DNA of 64,000 nucleotides from Haliotis asinina. Its lineage: Eukaryota > Mollusca > Gastropoda > Lepetellida > Haliotidae. A program made the translations under genes and the position numbers. The notes beneath the pieces are model-generated. The model had not been told where the DNA came from and ran no database searches. It was given only the letters and a program-made list of their open reading frames with translations. This document shows, piece after piece, positions 62,690 to 64,000 of this stretch. Each line of letters opens with the position of its first letter. The first letter of the stretch is position 1. The DNA lies in contig NC_090288.1 in the NCBI RefSeq assembly GCF_037392515.1, positions 3,465,501 to 3,529,500 on the forward strand, given 5' to 3'.

Positions 62690-62925
62690 ATTTAATGCGC
62701 CTTTAAATTCAACTCGTTCAATATACGTTTACCGTTGCACTCTGCAATATTTTACCTAAATGACAACGGTTTGTAAACAATCCAGTCTGGTCCAAATAGT
62801 CTAGTGACTGGCGTCATGAGCATCGATCTGATTCAATTGGATACGATAACTTGCATCAACCAAATCAGCGACCCTGGCCACCCGATGCAGTTCGTCGCCT
62901 CTTTTCTCCCTCAGATCCTCAGGTA
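62690..62925 (+). repeat. SINE A, diverged
   Basis: 'gtttaccgttgcactctgc', 'tcatgagcatcgatctg', 'tgcatcaaccaaatcagcg' and 'ctggccacccgatgc'. Confidence 0.7.
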
Positions 62926-62934
62926 TGTTTTGTT

Positions 62935-63155
62935 TTAGCTTGCTTTTATGCCAATGTTCAGCATTATTCCAGCTATTGGCAACGGTCTGTAAATAATCGA
63001 GTCTGGACCAGACAATCCAGTGTTCAACAACAAAAGCATCGATCTACACAAATGGGATATGATGGCATGTGTCAGCCAACACAGCAAGTCTGACCACCTG
63101 ATCCCATGTGTCCCTCATACCACAAGCATGGGCTACTGAAGGCCTATTTTAACAG
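62935..63155 (+). repeat. SINE A, second tandem copy
   Basis: 'cagcattattccagctattgg', 'tctggaccagacaatccag', 'tgtgtcagccaacacagc' and 'gctactgaaggcctatttt'. Confidence 0.75.
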
Positions 63156-63900
63156 AAAGATAGCTTCTGGTTGAAGGTGTTGCGGGTGGAAGTTGAAAGA
63201 AGTTCCTGATGGAAGTTGAAGGGCGCTTGGTAGGTGAAGGAATTGGTACTAACTTTTCCAAAGAATTTTCAGATCAAATTCATAAGAAATATATAGATAT
63301 TCTAAGACTCGTTATTAACATGATTGTATTCACCTAAATCAGTAGTATGTATCCACATATAGCTTGATACTGAATAAAAGGAGGTTGAAATCTATTGTGT
63401 ATGGTATCTATGTTGTTTGATAATTCAGTGTAATGCATATATTTAAAACACCGCACATTTTAGAGAAATTGTAGTCAAATATTTTGTGTTGTTGTTTCAT
63501 AAATGAATACCATAAAATCATATATGGTTGGCATCTCTGCTTATCAGACTCATAAATTTAAATTAAAAATCAGAAATGTTTATCTTCCCATTTTATTTAT
63601 AAGAAAATATACAGTGTATCCCTCATGTATAAGAACAAAGATGTGTAACAATAAATCCTCACTCATTACTATGGCTAACAAAATGTAACTAACCACAGTA
63701 TCAACAAAACATAAACCATACGAAACACAAGATCAGACAACATACCCCAGGTGAGGCATATGGAGGTCTCTAACCATGAATTTCACTTGAGTGAGTGGGT
63801 AGAATCACTTACTGTACAATTAAACTCTAATCCTGATTTAGTTTATTGCTGACACATTGAGGAAAACTCCATTTTCATGATGCTGATAGATGAAAGATCT
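63156..63900. other. No gene recognised
   Basis: AT-rich unique sequence. A small direct repeat 'gaagttgaa.g.agttcctga' and 'gaagttgaagggcg' lies at about 63190-63230. Confidence 0.4.
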
Positions 63901-63901
63901 A

Positions 63902-64000
63902 CATACACTGAGCAGCAAAAGAAACACAAGTCTGGGGTTTTTTTTCATGTTTTTGAATAGATCACATAAACACGAAAACATACTTTTATGTGATTTCATT
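63902..64000. mobile_element. Possible end of a Tc1-like element or MITE, cut by the window
   Basis: 'actgagcagcaaaagaaaca', continuing caag, resembles the terminal repeat of a Tc1-type family common in molluscs and fish. The other end would lie outside the window, so this cannot be confirmed. Confidence 0.3.

Overview
The window looks like nuclear DNA of a gastropod mollusc, most likely an abalone (Haliotis). It is AT-rich with long introns and no operons. It is crowded with short interspersed repeats whose tails read ctcactcactcac and whose bodies carry the 'tttacgccgc...caatattccagctatatgg' and tRNA-headed 'agcctagtggttaaagcgttcgctcgtcacgccgaa' families that I associate with abalone genomes. 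That assignment is from memory, not from a search. Homologies below were aligned by eye.

Region 1 (1-21 kb) is a C-type lectin locus. One gene on the + strand reads cleanly over three phase-1 exons (15531-15837, 17025-17204, 19034-19260) and gives a 237-residue secreted protein: signal peptide, PAN/apple-like domain, C-type lectin domain. Decayed copies of its first exon lie at about 2330-2513 and 12123-12436, with partly conserved flanks, so the locus grew by tandem duplication. A further copy of its last exon sits at about 41155-41222. Among these copies are broken LINE, Penelope-like and Tc1-like elements and a solo LTR (20062-20649).

Region 2 (22-23.2 kb) is a mariner DNA transposon with both terminal inverted repeats and a slightly broken DD34D transposase.

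Region 3 (25.0-55.6 kb) is a direct segmental duplication: unit A (about 25029-41125) and unit B (about 44398-55636), separated by 3.3 kb. Each unit carries, on the - strand, two small EF-hand genes here called X and Y. Y has a TATA box, a tiny 5'UTR exon, a signal-peptide exon coding for a Trp/Arg-rich mature N-terminus, and two EF-hand exons. X shows three downstream exons but no first exon in the window. Both Y copies are damaged, in different exons. X exon 2 is identical in the two units.

The most striking structure lies in the first intron of Y in unit A: about 78 tandem copies of a 92-bp repeat (28.6-35.8 kb). The repeat is made from the splice acceptor, start codon and first codons of Y's own signal-peptide exon. 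Unit B keeps the pre-expansion state, only four diverged units, so the array arose by amplifying one of them.

Region 4 (55.6-64 kb) holds old mobile DNA: a broken DIRS-like retroelement, a decayed FLYWCH-type zinc-finger exon, LTR pieces of the same family as the solo LTR, a broken gag/leader fossil of that family (- strand, about 61.9-62.65 kb), and many SINEs. I see no CRISPR, rRNA, convincing tRNA gene or prokaryotic feature.
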